Positions 10,818 to 19,504 of a stretch of DNA of 64,000 nucleotides are shown here, piece by piece (position 1 is the stretch's first letter; every line of letters begins with the position of its first letter). The notes under the pieces were generated by a model, which was not told the origin of the DNA, did not search any database, and saw only the letters and a list, made by a program, of their open reading frames with translations. Origin of the DNA: Rhodanobacter lindaniclasticus (GTDB lineage: Bacteria; Pseudomonadota; Gammaproteobacteria; Xanthomonadales; Rhodanobacteraceae); the NCBI RefSeq assembly GCF_004799035.1, contig NZ_MWIO01000020.1, positions 1 to 64,000 of the forward strand, read 5' to 3'. The position numbers and the translations under genes were made by a program.

Positions 10818-11834
10818 GTGACTGCTTCCGGCTTGACCCGCTACGGCGTGGAGCGTTCCCGGCTGGGTGCGCAGCCCGTCGTGACGCTGCACGACCGCGC
10901 GGGAAACCGCCACGTGCGCGTGGCCTTGCACGGCGCTGCCCTGCTCGGTTTCGAGGTGCCCTTCGGCGACGGCCTGCACGACCTGGCCGACGGCTACCGC
11001 GATGCCGACGAGGTGCAGCGCCGCCCCGGCTCGCGCTTCGCCATCATGGTGCCGTTCGCCGGCCGCGTCGCCGATGCACACTACTGGTTCGACGGCGTGG
11101 CGCAGGATCTCGACCCGGGCGCGAGCGGCAGCGAACGGGCCAGCCGCCACGGCTTCGTGCGCGACACGCTGTTCGACCTCGACCGGCTGGCTGCCGACGA
11201 TGCGGCCGCCAGCGTGCGGCTGACCACCGCGGCGATTCGTCCGCGCCCGGGCTACCCGCATGCGATCGACCTGGCGGTCGAGTTCACCCTGGATGATGCG
11301 GGCTTGTGCCTGGATGCGTGCATGGAGAACGTCGGCGACAGCCTCGCGCCGTGCTTCTTCGGCTGGCATCCGTATTTCCGCCTGCCCGGTGGCGGCCTGG
11401 TCGACGACTGGCCGTTGCAGATTCCCGCGCAGACGCTGATCCGCACCGGTGCCGACCTGATCGCGCTGCCCGGTGACGCCGCCTACGTCGCGCTCGACGA
11501 TGCGCCGGCGCTGGATTTCCGCGAACCGCGGCGAATCGGCGACAGCATCCTCGACCAGGGCTACACCGACCTCGAGGCCGACGCCGATGGGCGCATCCGC
11601 ACCCGCCTGGGCGATCCGTCGCGCGGCTTCGCCCTAGCGCTGTGGCAGGAGCGCGGCGTGATGCACGCGTTCACTGCCGATACGGTCGCGCGCGATGCGC
11701 GCCGCGCGGTCGCGCTGGAGCCGATGGAATGCATGGCCGATGCATTCAACCGGCCCGAGTGGGCCGACGCGATCGCGCTCCCACCCGGCGCCACGCGCCA
11801 CTTCCGTTGCGGGATCGAGGTAACCGGCACATGA
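10818..11834 (+). CDS. Aldose 1-epimerase family protein (copy 1)
   Basis: The 338-residue protein belongs to the GalM-like mutarotase superfamily, which interconverts alpha and beta anomers of sugars. The conserved FFGWHPYFRL carries the active-site His, and ALEPMECMADAFN carries the catalytic Glu. Translation starts at GTG with AGGAG 7 bases upstream. Its stop overlaps the start of the next gene (ATGA), so the two are translationally coupled. A clear paralog with the same motifs and similar length lies at 23668-24675. The exact sugar is not evident; the neighbours here are not sugar genes. Confidence 0.85.
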   Translation: MTASGLTRYGVERSRLGAQPVVTLHDRAGNRHVRVALHGAALLGFEVPFGDGLHDLADGYRDADEVQRRPGSRFAIMVPFAGRVADAHYWFDGVAQDLDPGASGSERASRHGFVRDTLFDLDRLAADDAAASVRLTTAAIRPRPGYPHAIDLAVEFTLDDAGLCLDACMENVGDSLAPCFFGWHPYFRLPGGGLVDDWPLQIPAQTLIRTGADLIALPGDAAYVALDDAPALDFREPRRIGDSILDQGYTDLEADADGRIRTRLGDPSRGFALALWQERGVMHAFTADTVARDARRAVALEPMECMADAFNRPEWADAIALPPGATRHFRCGIEVTGT

Positions 11835-12793
11835 GCCAGCTCAACGAAGTCTTGCCCGACCTGTCACAGATCCGCGCCGCCGCCACGCGCATCGCGCCGC
11901 ACGCACGGGTGACGCCGGTGATGTGCAGCCCGGCGCTGGATGCGCTGAGCGGCGCCAAGCTCTATTTCAAGTGCGAACACCTGCAGCGCGGCGGCGCGTT
12001 CAAGTTCCGCGGCGCCTGCAATGCGGTGTGGTCGCTGGACGAGGCGCGGGCTGCGCGCGGCGTGGTGACCCATTCCTCCGGCAACCACGGCAACGCACTG
12101 GCGCTGGCCGCGGCCACCCGCGGCATCGCCGCCCACGTGGTGGTGCCCGAGGGCGCGGTGCGCGCCAAGCTGGCGGCGATCGAACGCGCCGGCGCCACCC
12201 TGCACCGCTGCGCGCCGACCCAGGCCGCGCGCGAGGCGATGTGCGAGGAGGTGCGCCGCGCCACCGGTGCGGAGCTGGTGCATCCGTACGCCGACCGCCG
12301 GGTCATCGCCGGGCAGGGCACGGTGGCACTGGAGTTGTTGCAGCAGATTCCCGAGCTGGATGCGCTGATCACCCCGGTCGGCGGCGGCGGGCTGGCCAGC
12401 GGCGTGGCGATCGCCGCGCACGGCATCGACCCGGCACTGGCGCTGTTCGGTGCCGAGCCGCTCGGCGCCGACGACGCGGCACAGTCGATGGCGCACGGCG
12501 AACGCGTCACCACGGTGGTGCCCGACACGGTCTGCGACGGCCTGCGCGCCCTGATCGGCGAACGCAACCTCGATGCGCTGCGCACGCACCATGTCGAGAT
12601 CATCACCGTCAGCGACGCCGAGACGATCGCGGCGATGCAACTGCTGTGGTCGGAATTGAAGCAGGTGGTGGAAGTCTCCAGCGCCACCGTGCTGGCGGCG
12701 ATCCTGCAGCAGCCGGCGCGTTTCGCCGGTCGCCGGGTCGGCGTGGTCATCACGGGCGGCAACGTCGACCTGCAAGCCTTGCCCTGGTCGTAG
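11831..12793 (+). CDS. Serine racemase / threonine dehydratase-like PLP enzyme
   Basis: This 320-residue fold-type II pyridoxal-phosphate enzyme resembles serine racemase and catabolic threonine/serine dehydratases. The PLP lysine is in GGAFKFRGACNA, the Asn loop is SSGNHGNALALA, and the phosphate-binding glycine loop is TPVGGGGLASG. It lacks the C-terminal ACT domain of biosynthetic IlvA, so a racemase or catabolic role is more likely. It overlaps the epimerase gene by 4 bases. Its TAG stop codon is the outer end of a palindromic repeat shared with the convergent EamA gene. Confidence 0.87.
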   Translation: MSQLNEVLPDLSQIRAAATRIAPHARVTPVMCSPALDALSGAKLYFKCEHLQRGGAFKFRGACNAVWSLDEARAARGVVTHSSGNHGNALALAAATRGIAAHVVVPEGAVRAKLAAIERAGATLHRCAPTQAAREAMCEEVRRATGAELVHPYADRRVIAGQGTVALELLQQIPELDALITPVGGGGLASGVAIAAHGIDPALALFGAEPLGADDAAQSMAHGERVTTVVPDTVCDGLRALIGERNLDALRTHHVEIITVSDAETIAAMQLLWSELKQVVEVSSATVLAAILQQPARFAGRRVGVVITGGNVDLQALPWS

Positions 12794-12874
12794 GAGTCCG
12801 CTCGCGGGCGATGCTCTTGTGCTTGCGAATCCCGAATCCCTGCTCCAACAGCATCGCCCGCGAGCGGGCTCCTA
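12791..12874. repeat. REP-like inverted repeat spanning two convergent stop codons
   Basis: Two 25-base arms (12791-12815 and 12850-12874) are inverted copies with a single mismatch, separated by 34 bases that include CCCGAATCCC. The core, a GC palindrome beginning TAGGAG, resembles REP elements of Pseudomonas and Xanthomonadales. The left arm begins with the TAG stop of the racemase-like gene and the right arm ends with the stop of the EamA gene. It can fold into a long hairpin acting as a bidirectional terminator. Confidence 0.85.
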
Positions 12875-13762
12875 CCGGCGGGGCAAACGCACGCCGCTGA
12901 CCGCGAGCAGGCCCAGCAGCACGAACACGATGCCGGTCGCCTCCAGCGGCGACGGCTGCTCCTGCAGCAGCCACCAGGCCAGCAGCACGCCGAGCACCGG
13001 CACGCCGAGGCTGGATACGCTGGCCACGGTGGTGGGCAACCGCTGCAGCACGATCGACCACAGCCACCAGGCCGCCGCTGACGCCAGCACCGCGCTGTAG
13101 GCGAGGCCACCGACGAAGGCCCAGTTCCACACCAGCGGCCGCTGCGGCATCGCCAGCGCGAACAGGCCCAGCGCAACGCCGCCGGCCAGCATCTGCCACG
13201 CCGTGAGGCCGAGCACGTCTGGTGCGTGGCGCTGGAACAGGCGCTTGCTGAGCACGGTGCCGGCGGCCCAGGCCAGTCCGCCGAGAATGGCCAGCAAGGT
13301 ACTCATGATGCTGCCCATCGGCCGCCAGGGCTCGATGATGCACAGCAGGCCGATGGCTGCCAGCGCCAGGCCCAGCCAGTGCCGTGGCGTCGGCTTGTCG
13401 CGGAGCAGCAGCCACGCCAGCAGCACGGCCCAGAACGGCATGGTGTAGGCGAGCAGGGCCACGTGGCCGGCGCCGCCATCGAGCAGCGCCCATTGCTCCA
13501 GGCCCTGGAACGCGGCGGTCTGGCACAGGCCGATCAGGATCGTCGGGCCCAGCGGTGGCGGCCGCAGCGAGCGCCGCGACAACAGCAAGACCGCAAACAG
13601 CACCGCCGCGCCGATCAGGTAGCGCAGCGCAGCGAAATCGAACGGGCCGGCCCAGGCCAGCACCTGTTTCATCACGATCCAGCTGTAGGCCCACAACACG
13701 ATGGTGACGAGCATGGCCAGCACGGCGCCGCGCTGGGGTGACGGGGAAGGCGGCATCGACAT
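12872..13762 (-). CDS. EamA-family (DMT) metabolite transporter
   Basis: The protein of about 296 residues has ten hydrophobic segments in two EamA repeats, typical of the drug/metabolite transporter superfamily. Typical pieces are LWAYSWIVMKQVLAW in the first helix, and ALLAYTMPFWAVLLAWLLL and VSSLGVPVLGVLLAWWLL at the ends of the repeats. Members export amino acids or other metabolites across the inner membrane; the substrate cannot be read from sequence. The start is uncertain: a TTG at 13783 and ATGs at 13762 and 13756 are possible, none with a strong ribosome binding site. It faces the racemase-like gene and shares a REP-like repeat at its stop. Confidence 0.85.
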   Translation of the reverse strand: MSMPPSPSPQRGAVLAMLVTIVLWAYSWIVMKQVLAWAGPFDFAALRYLIGAAVLFAVLLLSRRSLRPPPLGPTILIGLCQTAAFQGLEQWALLDGGAGHVALLAYTMPFWAVLLAWLLLRDKPTPRHWLGLALAAIGLLCIIEPWRPMGSIMSTLLAILGGLAWAAGTVLSKRLFQRHAPDVLGLTAWQMLAGGVALGLFALAMPQRPLVWNWAFVGGLAYSAVLASAAAWWLWSIVLQRLPTTVASVSSLGVPVLGVLLAWWLLQEQPSPLEATGIVFVLLGLLAVSGVRLPRR

Positions 13763-13834
13763 GGGCCAGAAGAGGGGCGACAAGTGTAATGGCGTCCGTT
13801 ACGGTTCGCGGATCGACAACCACGTGAAGTCGCC

Positions 13835-14419
13835 ATGGGCAAACGCGCCGAACCGATTCGTTGCAGCTGGGCCACCGCCGGTGACGCCTTGATGTGCGCC
13901 TACCACGACACCGAATGGGGCGTGCCGCTGCACGACGATCGCGGCCTGTTCGAGTTCCTCTGCCTGGAAGGGGCCCAGGCGGGGCTTTCCTGGCGCACCG
14001 TGCTGGCCAAGCGCGCGCATTACCGCAAGCTGTTCCACGATTTCGAGATTGCCCGCGTCGCCGCGATGAGCGACCGCGAACTGGAGAAGGTGCTGCTCGA
14101 CCCGGGCATCATCCGCAACCGGCTGAAGGTGTACTCGGCGCGCGACAACGCGCGTGCCGCGCAGGAGGCGATCGCGGAGTTCGGCAGTCTGGACGGCTAT
14201 TTGTGGTCCTTCGTCGAGGGCCGCACCGTGGTCAATCGCTGGCGCGTACCCGCCGAGGTGCCGGCCAGCACCGCCTTGTCCGACCGCATGAGCAAGACGC
14301 TGAAGAAACGCGGCTTCCGTTTCGTCGGCAGCACCATCTGCTATTCGCTGATGCAGGCCACCGGGATGATCGACGATCACCTGACGGCCTGTTTTCGGCA
14401 TCAGGCCACGGCGCGCTGA
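13835..14419 (+). CDS. tag: DNA-3-methyladenine glycosylase I
   Basis: Tag removes 3-methyladenine from alkylated DNA as the first step of base excision repair. The 194 residues match the family. The zinc-snap ligands are visible at the two ends: Cys in RCSWA and His in YHDTEWG near the N-terminus, and His and Cys in HLTACFRH at the C-terminus. The base-recognition Glu is in CLEGAQAGLSW. The gene ends one base before the stop of the convergent ACT/V4R-like gene, with no room for a terminator. Confidence 0.95.
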   Translation: MGKRAEPIRCSWATAGDALMCAYHDTEWGVPLHDDRGLFEFLCLEGAQAGLSWRTVLAKRAHYRKLFHDFEIARVAAMSDRELEKVLLDPGIIRNRLKVYSARDNARAAQEAIAEFGSLDGYLWSFVEGRTVVNRWRVPAEVPASTALSDRMSKTLKKRGFRFVGSTICYSLMQATGMIDDHLTACFRHQATAR

Positions 14420-15433
14420 TCAGTCCGACAGCGCCAGCACGCAGTCGTCCGCGCCATAGCTGCGGCAGCACACCGCGAAGATCGACAACTCGCGGCCGCC
14501 CAGCACCGGCGCCAGCAGGCCCTCCAGAAAGCCGCTGAAGAAGATGCAGCCGGAGTGGCCGGGTTCGCCGCACAGCGGGCTGTGGCGAATGTGCAGCTGG
14601 CTGCCGTCCTGTTCCACCTCCACCAGCGCGCGCAGCGCCGGCGCGCCCAGCTGCGCAATCGCCTGCTCCAGGTTGAGCTGCCCGCCCGCCGCCGGTTCGC
14701 GCTGGGCGAGCCACGCGCCGATGCGCCGGCCCGCCAGCGCCAGCGTGGGTTCGCGCGCCGCCTCGGCGACCGCGTGATCCAGCTGCTGCAGCCGCGGCAT
14801 GATCTGCGGGTACTCGGTGGCCAGTGTCGCCAGCAGCTTGTCGATGGCCGGCTGGTCAGGTTCGAGCGGGACCAACTCCACGAACGGAGCCTCCGCCACC
14901 ACGACGGGCGCAGGCGCCACCGGAGCCGGCGCTGGTGGTGGCAGGATGAATTCGAGATCCGGCTCGGGCGCCGGCCGCGCGGCGACCGCAGGCGGAGGCG
15001 CGGGTGCCGCCGTCGGCGTGACCAGCCTGACCGGCGCGACCTGGTCGAACGCGGAGGCGGCCGGCGCCGTCGCGGCCGCGGGCGTTGTCGGCGCCGTCGC
15101 CGGGGGCGCCTCCGGCACGGGTGGTGCAACCGGAAGGACGGGCGGCACGTAGGCCGACGGCGCGCGCGAGGCAGCGAAGTGCGCGCGTTCCTCGCCCTCG
15201 GTGACCGGCTCCAGTTCGAAACTGATGATGCGCTCGTAGGCGTCCAGCGCCGCCGCCAGCGCGCGCTTTTTTCGCGGCGGCCCGCGCACCACCATGGTCA
15301 GCAGGATGCCGTGCGGATCCTGGACCAGTCGTTGCCGCTGCAGGCTGAAACCGCTGGCCAGCACCAGCCGACCCACTTCCATCAGCAGGCCCTCGCGTCG
15401 CTCCGACAAGGCCTGGATTTCCAGCTCGATCAT
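14420..15433 (-). CDS. ACT-like plus V4R-like protein with Pro/Ala linker, function unknown
   Basis: I cannot name this 337-residue protein. Residues 1-70 (IELEIQALSERREGLL onward) look like an ACT-type ligand-binding domain. Residues of about 90-195 are a linker almost entirely Pro, Ala and Val. The C-terminal part ends in GCIFFSGFLEGLL and VCCRSYGADDCVLAL, which resembles the 4-vinyl-reductase (V4R) small-ligand domain with its Cys pattern. It may be a cytoplasmic sensor or adaptor. The start at 15433 is preferred over 15463 because AGGGGG precedes it at good spacing. It abuts tag tail to tail. Confidence 0.72.
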   Translation of the reverse strand: MIELEIQALSERREGLLMEVGRLVLASGFSLQRQRLVQDPHGILLTMVVRGPPRKKRALAAALDAYERIISFELEPVTEGEERAHFAASRAPSAYVPPVLPVAPPVPEAPPATAPTTPAAATAPAASAFDQVAPVRLVTPTAAPAPPPAVAARPAPEPDLEFILPPPAPAPVAPAPVVVAEAPFVELVPLEPDQPAIDKLLATLATEYPQIMPRLQQLDHAVAEAAREPTLALAGRRIGAWLAQREPAAGGQLNLEQAIAQLGAPALRALVEVEQDGSQLHIRHSPLCGEPGHSGCIFFSGFLEGLLAPVLGGRELSIFAVCCRSYGADDCVLALSD

Positions 15434-15578
15434 CAGGCCCCCCTGTATGCGCTGCTGGTCCATCGAGTTGTGGCCGATACCATGATCGCATCCGGCGCGA
15501 AAAAACGTGCGCCCGTTCCTGAATCCGCAAAGTCACTGACGCATCGGCGTCCACGGGGCATGTTTCATGCTTGGTCTT

Positions 15579-16454
15579 CTAGCGCCGCGAGCCGCGCAGC
15601 TTGTCGATCGAGAAGCTGGCGATCTCCATGCCACCCACGCGTCGCGGTTGTCCCACCGGCGGACCCCAGGCGTGCGCGCTGACCACTTCCCAGGTGGCCG
15701 GGATGCGGCCGTCCACGCGCATCGTTTCGTAGGCGGCGAGCATGCGCCGGTAACGCGACTTGCCGGTCAGTCCGCGTTCGCGCTGGCGGTCGGCATTGGT
15801 GGCGCCCAGGCCTTGCAGCTCTTCCAGCAGCTTGCGCGGCTCGCTGTAGGTCAGGGTGTAGCGGAACACGTCCAGCACCGGGTCGCGCAGGCCGGCGGCG
15901 AGCATCGCATCGCCCACGTCGTGCATGTCCAGGAAGCGGCTCACGTGGGCGCGCTCGTCTGCCGCGGCCCAGGCGGCGCGCAGCTCCATCAGGGTGTCGG
16001 GGCCGAAGCTGGAAAACGCCATCAGCCCGCCGGGCTTGAGCACGCGCATGCATTCGCCGAACAGCGCGGGCAGGTCGTCGATCCACTGGAAGCAAAGATT
16101 GGAATGCAGCACGTCCACGCTGTGGTCGGCCAGCGGCAGCGCGCGCGCCTCGGCGCAGACGCGGTCGAACGGCTTGCGCCAGCTGCTGTGCTGCTTCGCC
16201 GCGCGCAGCATCGGCAGCGCCAGGTCGAACGCGATCACCTCGGCCTTGGGATAGCGTCGCTTGAGCAGGGCGGTGCCGCGGCCGGTGCCGGCGCCGATGT
16301 CGACCACCCGCTGCGGGGTGTCGAGATAGAACGAGAGTCGCTCCAGCAGGTGCGTCTGCACTTCGCGTTGCAGCGCATCGTGCCTTTCGTAGGTGGCGGC
16401 CGCCGCGGCGAAGTTGCGGCGCACCTGGCGCTGGTCGAGTTGGAAATCACTCAT
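15579..16454 (-). CDS. bioC: Malonyl-ACP O-methyltransferase BioC
   Basis: BioC methylates malonyl-ACP with S-adenosylmethionine to start pimeloyl chain synthesis for biotin. The 291-residue protein opens with DQRQVRRNFAAAAATYERH, typical of BioC. SAM motif I is VVDIGAGTGRGT at about residue 50, and motif II/III follows in VDVLHSNLCFQWIDD. It is the last gene of the minus-strand biotin cluster. Its start overlaps the bioH stop by 8 bases, which fixes the start choice. BioH removes the methyl group that BioC adds. Confidence 0.93.
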   Translation of the reverse strand: MSDFQLDQRQVRRNFAAAAATYERHDALQREVQTHLLERLSFYLDTPQRVVDIGAGTGRGTALLKRRYPKAEVIAFDLALPMLRAAKQHSSWRKPFDRVCAEARALPLADHSVDVLHSNLCFQWIDDLPALFGECMRVLKPGGLMAFSSFGPDTLMELRAAWAAADERAHVSRFLDMHDVGDAMLAAGLRDPVLDVFRYTLTYSEPRKLLEELQGLGATNADRQRERGLTGKSRYRRMLAAYETMRVDGRIPATWEVVSAHAWGPPVGQPRRVGGMEIASFSIDKLRGSRR

Positions 16455-17247
16455 GGAGGGGGCTCGTGATGGCCCGGCCTTGGTGCCGGGTGAACAAGGG
16501 TTGCAGTGCCTCGACCACCGCGCCGGCGTGGCCGAAGAACGGCGCGTGACCGGCCTGTGCGATCTCGTGGCCGTCGCCGCCGCACTGGCTGGCCGACCAG
16601 GCCATCGCCCGCGGTGGCACCAGCCGGTCGCGACGCCCGGCGATCCACGTGCTGGGCACCGCGAGGTCGGGCAGCGCGGCGCGGCGGTCGCTGTGGTGCA
16701 GGATGCGGATGCCTTCCTGCAGCACGCGCGCGTCCGGTTCGCCACGGGCGAATACCAGCTCGCGCAGATGACGCAGCTCGCCGCGCGGGTCGGTGCTGCC
16801 CATCGCCTCCAGCGCCAGGAAGCGCTCGATGGTGGCGTGGTAGTCGGTTTCCAGATCGCTGGCCAGTTGCTGCACCAGCGCCGGGTCGCTGCCGTGTGGC
16901 CAGCTGGCGTCGCGCACGAATTTCGGCGTGGCGCACAGCATCGCCAGCCCGCGCACCTGCCGCGGCAGCTCCAGCGCCGCGGTCAGCGCGATCAGTCCGC
17001 CCAGCGACCAGCCCAGCCAGAGCGCCGGCGGCGTGGCGGCGGCGATCGCCGCGGCGCAGGCGTGCGGTTCCAGCGGCAGGCCGCAGTCGCGCGAATGGCC
17101 GTGGCCGGGCAGGTCGACCACGTACATCGTGCACTGCGCCTGCAGTGCCTCGACCAGCGGCGCCAGCACGCCGCCGTGCATCGCCCAGCCGTGCAGCAGT
17201 ACCAGCGGCAGCGGGCCATGGCCGGCCTTTTCGATGAAAAGACTCAT
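16447..17247 (-). CDS. bioH: Pimeloyl-ACP methyl ester esterase BioH
   Basis: BioH hydrolyses pimeloyl-ACP methyl ester, ending the pimelate stage of biotin synthesis. The 266-residue alpha/beta hydrolase has the oxyanion segment [10 protein letters not shown], the nucleophile elbow GWSLGG, the catalytic Asp region [10 protein letters not shown] and the His in [10 protein letters not shown]. It overlaps trhO by 4 bases (ATGA) and bioC by 8, so translation of all three is coupled. Confidence 0.94.
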   Translation of the reverse strand: MSLFIEKAGHGPLPLVLLHGWAMHGGVLAPLVEALQAQCTMYVVDLPGHGHSRDCGLPLEPHACAAAIAAATPPALWLGWSLGGLIALTAALELPRQVRGLAMLCATPKFVRDASWPHGSDPALVQQLASDLETDYHATIERFLALEAMGSTDPRGELRHLRELVFARGEPDARVLQEGIRILHHSDRRAALPDLAVPSTWIAGRRDRLVPPRAMAWSASQCGGDGHEIAQAGHAPFFGHAGAVVEALQPLFTRHQGRAITSPLHE

Positions 17248-18146
17248 GCGTGGCCCCTGTCAGACATTGCGCTTGTTGCCTTCGCCCCTTCTCCCCCTTG
17301 GGGAGAAGGCCGGGATGGGGGGTGGGTGCTCGCCAGGAAGTCCATCGAAGCAGGCTGCGAATCAGCTTCGTCGCCCGCGTGCCCCCTCACCCCAACCCTC
17401 TCCCCGCGGGGGAGAGGCGGCAAAGGCAGGAGCTGTTTGTCTACGGCACCGCGGTCGTCGAACACGAAGCAGCCGCCCTGCCAGTGCGCGCCGTCGGTGA
17501 GCTCCAGGTATTTCAGGATGCCGCCTTCGAGCTGGTGCACGTGTTCGATGCCCAGTTCCTGCATGTAGATCGCCGCCTTCTCGCAGCGGATGCCGCCGGT
17601 GCAGTAGGGCACCACGGTCTTGCCGGCGTAGCGCGCACGATCGGCGGCAAGCGCGGCAGGGAAGTCGGTGAAGCGGGCGATGCGATAGTCCACCGCTTGC
17701 GCGAAAGCGCCCGCGTCGGTTTCGTAGTCGTTGCGGGTGTCCAGCATCACCACCTCGCGACCGGCGTCGTCACGACCCTGGTCCAGCCAGCGCTTGAGCG
17801 TTCCCGCATCCACGCCGGGCGCGCGGCCCTCGGCGGGGCGCAACGCGGGCATGCGCAGGGTGATGATTTCGCGCTTGAGCCGCACGCGCAGGCGGCCGAA
17901 GGGCACGGTGTCGGACAACGACTGCTTCGCTTCCATGCCGGCAAGACGGGCGTCCTCGCCCAGCCATGCCATGAAGGCGTCGGTGGCCGCGCGGGTGCCG
18001 GCGAGGAACAGGTTGATGCCCTCGGGTGCCAGCAGCACGGTGCCCTTGAGCGCCAGCGCCTCGGCGTGTTCGCGCACGCGCTCGCGCAGCGCGGGCAGAT
18101 CGTCCAGCGCGACGAAGCGGTAGGCGGCGATATTGACGACGTTCAT
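17244..18146 (-). CDS. trhO: tRNA uridine 5-oxyacetic-acid pathway hydroxylase TrhO (YceA), rhodanese fold
   Basis: TrhO carries out oxygen-dependent 5-hydroxylation of U34 in tRNA; the older name is rhodanese-related sulfurtransferase YceA. The N-terminal domain begins [19 protein letters not shown]. The rhodanese domain has LDTRNDYE and the active-site loop [13 protein letters not shown]. After [14 protein letters not shown], where the family normally ends soon, the frame continues for about 50 residues through a palindromic intergenic repeat ([12 protein letters not shown], later [11 protein letters not shown]) to a stop overlapping bioH. The extension therefore appears to be translated repeat DNA. 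The gene sits inside the biotin cluster, an unexpected partner. Confidence 0.9.
   Translation of the reverse strand: MNVVNIAAYRFVALDDLPALRERVREHAEALALKGTVLLAPEGINLFLAGTRAATDAFMAWLGEDARLAGMEAKQSLSDTVPFGRLRVRLKREIITLRMPALRPAEGRAPGVDAGTLKRWLDQGRDDAGREVVMLDTRNDYETDAGAFAQAVDYRIARFTDFPAALAADRARYAGKTVVPYCTGGIRCEKAAIYMQELGIEHVHQLEGGILKYLELTDGAHWQGGCFVFDDRGAVDKQLLPLPPLPRGERVGVRGHAGDEADSQPASMDFLASTHPPSRPSPQGGEGAKATSAMSDRGHA
17283..17430. repeat. Palindromic intergenic-type repeat inside the trhO 3' end
   Basis: Two hairpins lie about 90 bases apart: CCTTCTCCCC/GGGGAGAAGG (17287-17309) and CCTCTCCCC/GGGGAGAGG (17397-17417). The flanking words CCCTCACCCCAACC and GGGATGGGGGG are typical of a repeat dispersed between genes in many proteobacteria. 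A related copy is at 19395-19500. Here it is read through by trhO. Confidence 0.75.
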
Positions 18147-18177
18147 GCCGGGGATAAGGACGCAAGACAACGGGCCA

Positions 18178-19371
18178 TTATACGTGGCCGGCCACGCGCG
18201 ACCCCTGCGCCAGATCAGCCAGCGCGTCGAGCAGAGCATCCACGTGCGCCTCCTCGTGCGCCGCGGACAAGGTGATGCGCAGCCGCGCCTGGCCGACGGG
18301 CACGGTCGGCGGGCGGATGGCGACGACCAGCAGGCCGCGGTGCTCCAGCGCCTGCGCTGCGGCCAGCGCGGCGTCGGCACTGCGCAGCAGCAGGGGCTGG
18401 ATCGCGCTCGCCGAGTCCATCAGCGGCAGGCCGAGCTGCGCGGCGCCGGCGCGGAAACGGGCGACCAGCGCGGCAAGCTTGTCGCGCCGCCAGGTTTCGG
18501 TCTGCGCCAGCCGCACCGATTCCAGTGCGGCGGCGGCCAGCGCCGGCGGTATCGCGGTGGTGTAGATGTACGGCCGCGCGAACTGGATCAGTCCTTCGAT
18601 CAGCGCCGCCGGCCCGGCCACGAAGGCTCCACTGCAACCGAGCGCCTTGCCCAGCGTGCCCATCAGCAACGGCACCTCGTGCTGGCCCAGCTTCGCCGCG
18701 CTGAGGCTGCCGGCGCCGTCGTCGCCGAGCACGCCGAGGCCGTGGGCATCGTCGACCATCAGCGTGGCGCGCTCGCGCGCGCACAGCTGCGCCAGCGCGC
18801 GCAGCGGTGCGATATCGCCGTCCATGCTGAACACGCCGTCGGTGGCCAGCAGCGCCGCCGCCTCGGGGTGCGCGGCCAATTGGCGTGCGGCGGCGGCCAC
18901 GTCGGCGTGCGGATAGCGCTTCAGCTCGGCGCCGCTGAGCCGGGCCCCGTCGAGCAGGCAGGCGTGGTCGAGCTTGTCCTGCACGCAGACGTCGCCGCGT
19001 GCCAGCAGCGCCTGCAGCACGCCGAGGTTGGCCATGTAGCCGGTGGAGAACAGCAGCGCGCGCTCGCGTCCGGTCCACGCGGCCAGCGCTTCTTCCAGTT
19101 GTGCGTGCACGGCGCGGTGGCCGCAGATCAGGTGCGCCGAAGTGCTGCCGACGCCTTGCTCGCCCGCAGCGCGAGTGAGCGCGGCGACCAGCGTCGGGTG
19201 CTGCGCCAGGCCGAGGTAGTCGTTGCTGCAGAACGAGAGCAGGCGCCGGCTGCCGCTCTCCAGCCATGGGCCGTCGGCGTGCTCGATCGTGCGCAGGCGG
19301 CGGTGCAGGCGGGCATGTTCGCGTTCGGCCGTCTGGACGTCCAATCGTTGCAGTAGATCGGGGCGGGGCAT
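18178..19371 (-). CDS. bioF: 8-amino-7-oxononanoate synthase BioF
   Basis: BioF condenses pimeloyl-ACP with alanine, the first ring-forming step of biotin synthesis. The 397 residues are a complete alpha-oxoamine synthase. Characteristic segments are [13 protein letters not shown] near the N-terminus, [11 protein letters not shown], the Asp-His pair [11 protein letters not shown] and the PLP-lysine motif [11 protein letters not shown]. It lies between bioB, from which it is separated by 133 bases carrying a palindromic repeat, and trhO, 31 bases downstream. Confidence 0.96.
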   Translation of the reverse strand: MPRPDLLQRLDVQTAEREHARLHRRLRTIEHADGPWLESGSRRLLSFCSNDYLGLAQHPTLVAALTRAAGEQGVGSTSAHLICGHRAVHAQLEEALAAWTGRERALLFSTGYMANLGVLQALLARGDVCVQDKLDHACLLDGARLSGAELKRYPHADVAAAARQLAAHPEAAALLATDGVFSMDGDIAPLRALAQLCARERATLMVDDAHGLGVLGDDGAGSLSAAKLGQHEVPLLMGTLGKALGCSGAFVAGPAALIEGLIQFARPYIYTTAIPPALAAAALESVRLAQTETWRRDKLAALVARFRAGAAQLGLPLMDSASAIQPLLLRSADAALAAAQALEHRGLLVVAIRPPTVPVGQARLRITLSAAHEEAHVDALLDALADLAQGSRVAGHV

Positions 19372-19394
19372 GGGTCAGTGTTCGGCACGGGGTG

Positions 19395-19500
19395 AAGAGC
19401 ACCCCCTCCCAGCCTCCCCCTGCGATGCAGGGGGAGGAGCCAAGCCGGTGTCGTGCGCTCTACTCCCTCCCCTGCTCGCAGGGGAGGGTTGGGGTGGGGT
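19395..19500. repeat. Palindromic repeat between bioB and bioF
   Basis: Two hairpins lie in tandem: CTCCCCCTGCG/TGCAGGGGGAG, and CCTCCCCTGC/GCAGGGGAGG followed by GTTGGGGTGGGG. The word pattern matches the repeat inside trhO, so this is a second copy of the same element class, here in the gap between two biotin genes. It may attenuate transcription between bioB and bioF. Confidence 0.7.
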
Positions 19501-19504
19501 GCTC

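Noticed and set aside
11632-11645. TAGCGCT word resembling a xyl-box
   Set aside because: It is inside the aldose 1-epimerase coding sequence, and the flanking bases do not continue the palindrome.
15579-16745. Longer BioC reading frame starting near 16745
   Set aside because: The extra N-terminus is translated from the bioH gene in another frame; the start at 16454 overlaps bioH by 8 bases and opens the BioC family sequence.
17283-19500. Insertion sequence or CRISPR array suggested by repeated palindromes
   Set aside because: No transposase frame, no target duplication and no regular repeat-spacer pattern; these are REP-like intergenic repeats.
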